DNA of 57,813 nt from an uncultured Collinsella sp. (lineage in GTDB: Bacteria; Actinomycetota; Coriobacteriia; Coriobacteriales; Coriobacteriaceae), in NCBI GenBank assembly GCA_959019775.1, contig CAUEPS010000012.1, positions 1-57,813 of the forward strand. The letters run 5' to 3'. This document shows, in pieces, positions 56,237 to 57,813 of this stretch. Both the position numbers and the translations under genes were made by a program. The stretch's first letter is position 1. Every line of letters begins with the position of its first letter. The notes beneath the pieces were generated by a model. That model worked only from the letters and a program-made list of their open reading frames with translations. It searched no databases and was not told the origin of the DNA.

Positions 56237-57415
56237 ATGAACGTACTTGTTGTCAACGCCGGCAGCTCGAGCCTTAAATATCAGCTTTTGGATACCGATA
56301 CCCGCGAGGTTTTCGCCAAGGGCAACTGCGAGCGTATCGGATCGGAGATGGGCATCTTTGGTCACTCCGAGAACGGTGGCACCAAGCAGACCGAGGAGCT
56401 TCCCTTCCCCGATCATCGCTCTGCTATCGCTCGCGTGCTCGAGGAGCTCGAGAAGACCGACTTTACGATCGATGGCATTGGGCATCGCATCGTTCAGGGC
56501 GGTTGGCACTTCGATGATTCCGCGGTCGTCGACGATGAGGTCATGGCTAAGATCCTTGAGGTGGCCCCGCTCGCCCCGCTGCACAACTACGGCGAGGCCG
56601 CGGCAATCGAATACTGCCGCGAGAAGTATCCGGAGCTGCCCAACGTGGCCGTCTTCGACACCTCGTTCCACATGACCATGCCCGAGGTCGCCTACACCTA
56701 CGCGCTGCCCAAGGACGTGTGCGACAAGTACCACGTGCGCAAGTACGGCGCGCACGGTACGAGCCACCGTTACGAGTGGATGATGGCCAAGGAGATCCTG
56801 GGTACGCGCTGCCACCGTCTGCTTTCATGCCATCTGGGCAACGGTGCTTCGCTTGCCGCCATTGAGGACGGCGTGTGCCGCGATACCACGATGGGCCTCA
56901 CGCCGCTTGACGGTCTGATGATGGGTACTCGTTGCGGTTCCATCGACCCGGCCACCGTGTGCTATCTTCAGCGCGAGGGCGGCTACAGTTACCAGGAAGT
57001 CGACGACATGATGAACAAGCAGTCCGGTCTGCTTGCCATCTCGGGCATCTCCAACGACGCCCGCGACATCCGTACGCGCGCCTCCGAGGGTGACGAGCGC
57101 TGCCTGCTCGCCTTCGATATGTTCGCCTACAAGGCCATGCAGCAGGCCGGTTCCATGATTGCTTCTATGGCGGGCGTGGATACCATCACCTTTACCGCCG
57201 GCATCGGCGAGAACGACTGGTCGATCCGCAAGGCCTTCTGCGACTGCTTTGAGTGGCTGGGTGTGCGCATCGACAACAACAAGAACCGCGAGGCCGTGGG
57301 TAACGGCCCACAGGTCATCAGCGCCGCCGGCTCTTCCGTCACGGTCATGGTCATCCCCACTGACGAGGAATACATGATCGCCCACGACGTCGAGCGTCTG
57401 ACCAAGAACAACTAA
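56237..57415 (+). CDS. ackA: Acetate kinase, second copy
   Basis: This protein also has 392 residues and starts NVLVVNAGSSSLKYQLLD. It keeps the usual KYGAHGTSHRYEW and CHLGNGASLAA motifs, TTMGLTPLDGLMMGTRCGSIDP, QSGLLAISGISNDARDI and FTAGIGENDWSIR. It is a diverged paralogue of the copy 164 bases upstream, with many differences but no length change. Both share TRCGSIDP, where most acetate kinases have TRSGDIDP. GCAAAGGAGTCTC precedes the ATG. Confidence 0.95.
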   Translation: MNVLVVNAGSSSLKYQLLDTDTREVFAKGNCERIGSEMGIFGHSENGGTKQTEELPFPDHRSAIARVLEELEKTDFTIDGIGHRIVQGGWHFDDSAVVDDEVMAKILEVAPLAPLHNYGEAAAIEYCREKYPELPNVAVFDTSFHMTMPEVAYTYALPKDVCDKYHVRKYGAHGTSHRYEWMMAKEILGTRCHRLLSCHLGNGASLAAIEDGVCRDTTMGLTPLDGLMMGTRCGSIDPATVCYLQREGGYSYQEVDDMMNKQSGLLAISGISNDARDIRTRASEGDERCLLAFDMFAYKAMQQAGSMIASMAGVDTITFTAGIGENDWSIRKAFCDCFEWLGVRIDNNKNREAVGNGPQVISAAGSSVTVMVIPTDEEYMIAHDVERLTKNN

Positions 57416-57435
57416 CGCATTCGTCTGTAATTGAC

Positions 57436-57473
57436 AAAAAGACCTCCAGAGCAACAGCTCCGGAGGTCTTTTT
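57436..57473 (+). terminator. Terminator after ackA2
   Basis: AAAAAGACCTCC pairs perfectly with GGAGGTCTTTTT, with an inner GAGC/GCTC stem. Confidence 0.92.
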
Positions 57474-57621
57474 ACTGGCAGGCGGAAATTCCAGTCCCAA
57501 AGTGATCATCACCAGCAACGCCTGCGCTCCCAACAACGGCATCCAATCATTCAGATCTTCAGCCCCAGCTCGTAGCCAAGCCGCCGTCCACTCCAGATAC
57601 CCTGACTGCCACGTGGCGGCA

Positions 57622-57748
57622 GGGGCCCTACAGGGTAAAGCTCTGAAAACTTTCCGCAGGACGGAGGAAGCCCCCGCCGCACGTAGTGCGCAGCGGGGGC
57701 TTCCGACATGTCCGAGGACGTTTTCAGAGGTTTACCCTGTAGGGCCCC
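57622..57748. repeat. Nested 127-bp palindrome between ackA2 and pta
   Basis: GGGGCCCTACAGGGTAAA...CTCTGAAAAC (57622-57650) and its inverse (57720-57748) pair with a 2-base difference. Inside is a second perfect 12-bp stem GGAAGCCCCCGC / GCGGGGGCTTCC (57666-57677 with 57693-57704). The stretch 57474-57621 before it holds no gene that I recognise. Confidence 0.7.
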
Positions 57749-57763
57749 GAGGGGATATGTCCG

Positions 57764-57813
57764 CTACTCAGCCATCTGAGCCTGGACGGCGGTGATGGCC
57801 ACGACACCCACGA
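57764..57813 (-). CDS. Phosphate acetyltransferase, last 15 codons (partial)
   Basis: The visible C-terminus reads VGVVAITAVQAQMAE and stops at 57764. The ending '..AITA.QAQ' is typical of Pta, which makes acetyl phosphate from acetyl-CoA. Its position facing two acetate kinase genes fits. Only 15 residues are seen, so the call rests largely on context. Confidence 0.6.
   Translation of the reverse strand, partial: VGVVAITAVQAQMAE

Noticed and set aside
1..57813. tRNA genes, rRNA genes and CRISPR arrays
   Set aside because: I saw no cloverleaf with T-loop GGTTCRANNCC, no rRNA stretch and no regularly spaced direct repeats.

Overview
The window is 57.8 kb of GC-rich (roughly 60%) bacterial chromosome, densely packed with short operons on both strands. 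There are no rRNA or tRNA genes that I can see, no CRISPR array and no transposase gene. Gene content suggests an anaerobic, fermentative actinobacterium of the Coriobacteriia, most likely Collinsella: L-lactate dehydrogenase, two tandem acetate kinases facing a phosphotransacetylase, a DUF3793/flavodoxin pair, an ECF transporter, a D-aspartate ligase/racemase pair and a SdpR/SdpI pair. This assignment is inference from families and composition, not a database match.

Layout. 1-1.1 kb: end of an amino-acid ABC transporter. 1.2-6.1 kb: a short cobalamin riboswitch leading into a 1515-residue surface protein with an alpha/alpha-toroid domain. 6.2-8 kb: flavodoxin, DUF3793 protein and a divergent membrane/HMA-domain protein around a palindromic operator. 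8-10 kb: a Y-family polymerase/YolD operon with a LexA box. 10-16 kb: PAP2 phosphatase, an iron-alcohol-dehydrogenase remnant, glucose-6-phosphate isomerase, two HAD phosphatases and a FrlD-like kinase. 16-19.3 kb: a 219-bp inverted-repeat element, tcdA-tatD, a 28-residue hydrophobic peptide with a LexA-like box over its promoter, and sdpRI. 19.4-30.6 kb: ettA, two unrecognised proteins, nadE, an aminotransferase, ldh, a DUF2974 hydrolase and a nucleoid-associated protein. 30.8-36.2 kb: the lysine/diaminopimelate cluster dapH, dapB and an in-frame lysA-dapA fusion under a lysine riboswitch, with a divergent M20 deacetylase. 36.2-43.6 kb: small membrane protein, Tat lipoprotein whose Shine-Dalgarno lies in a hairpin, HTH protein plus membrane kinase, secreted coiled-coil hydrolase, MOSC protein, ATP-grasp ligase and aspartate racemase. 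43.7-47.2 kb: an ECF transporter headed by a Trp-Trp-Trp leader peptide. 47.4-50.5 kb: anchored C69 dipeptidase, a 30-residue membrane peptide and a lipid kinase. 50.6-57.8 kb: RNase D, zinc peptidase, xseAB, HIT protein, ackA1, ackA2 and the end of a pta-like gene.

The genes form recognisable modules: the acetylase branch of diaminopimelate synthesis (dapA, dapB, dapH, a candidate N-acetyl-DAP deacetylase, lysA), D-Asp supply for peptidoglycan (ATP-grasp plus racemase), lactate and acetate overflow (ldh, ackA x2, pta), and SOS response (Y-polymerase, possibly the small peptide). The most interesting signals are in leaders and between genes: a B12 riboswitch on an intrinsic-factor-like surface protein, a tryptophan leader peptide on an ECF transporter, the lysA-dapA fusion, the LexA-boxed mini-peptide, and REP-like palindromes with an 'AACCTGTCCC' core.
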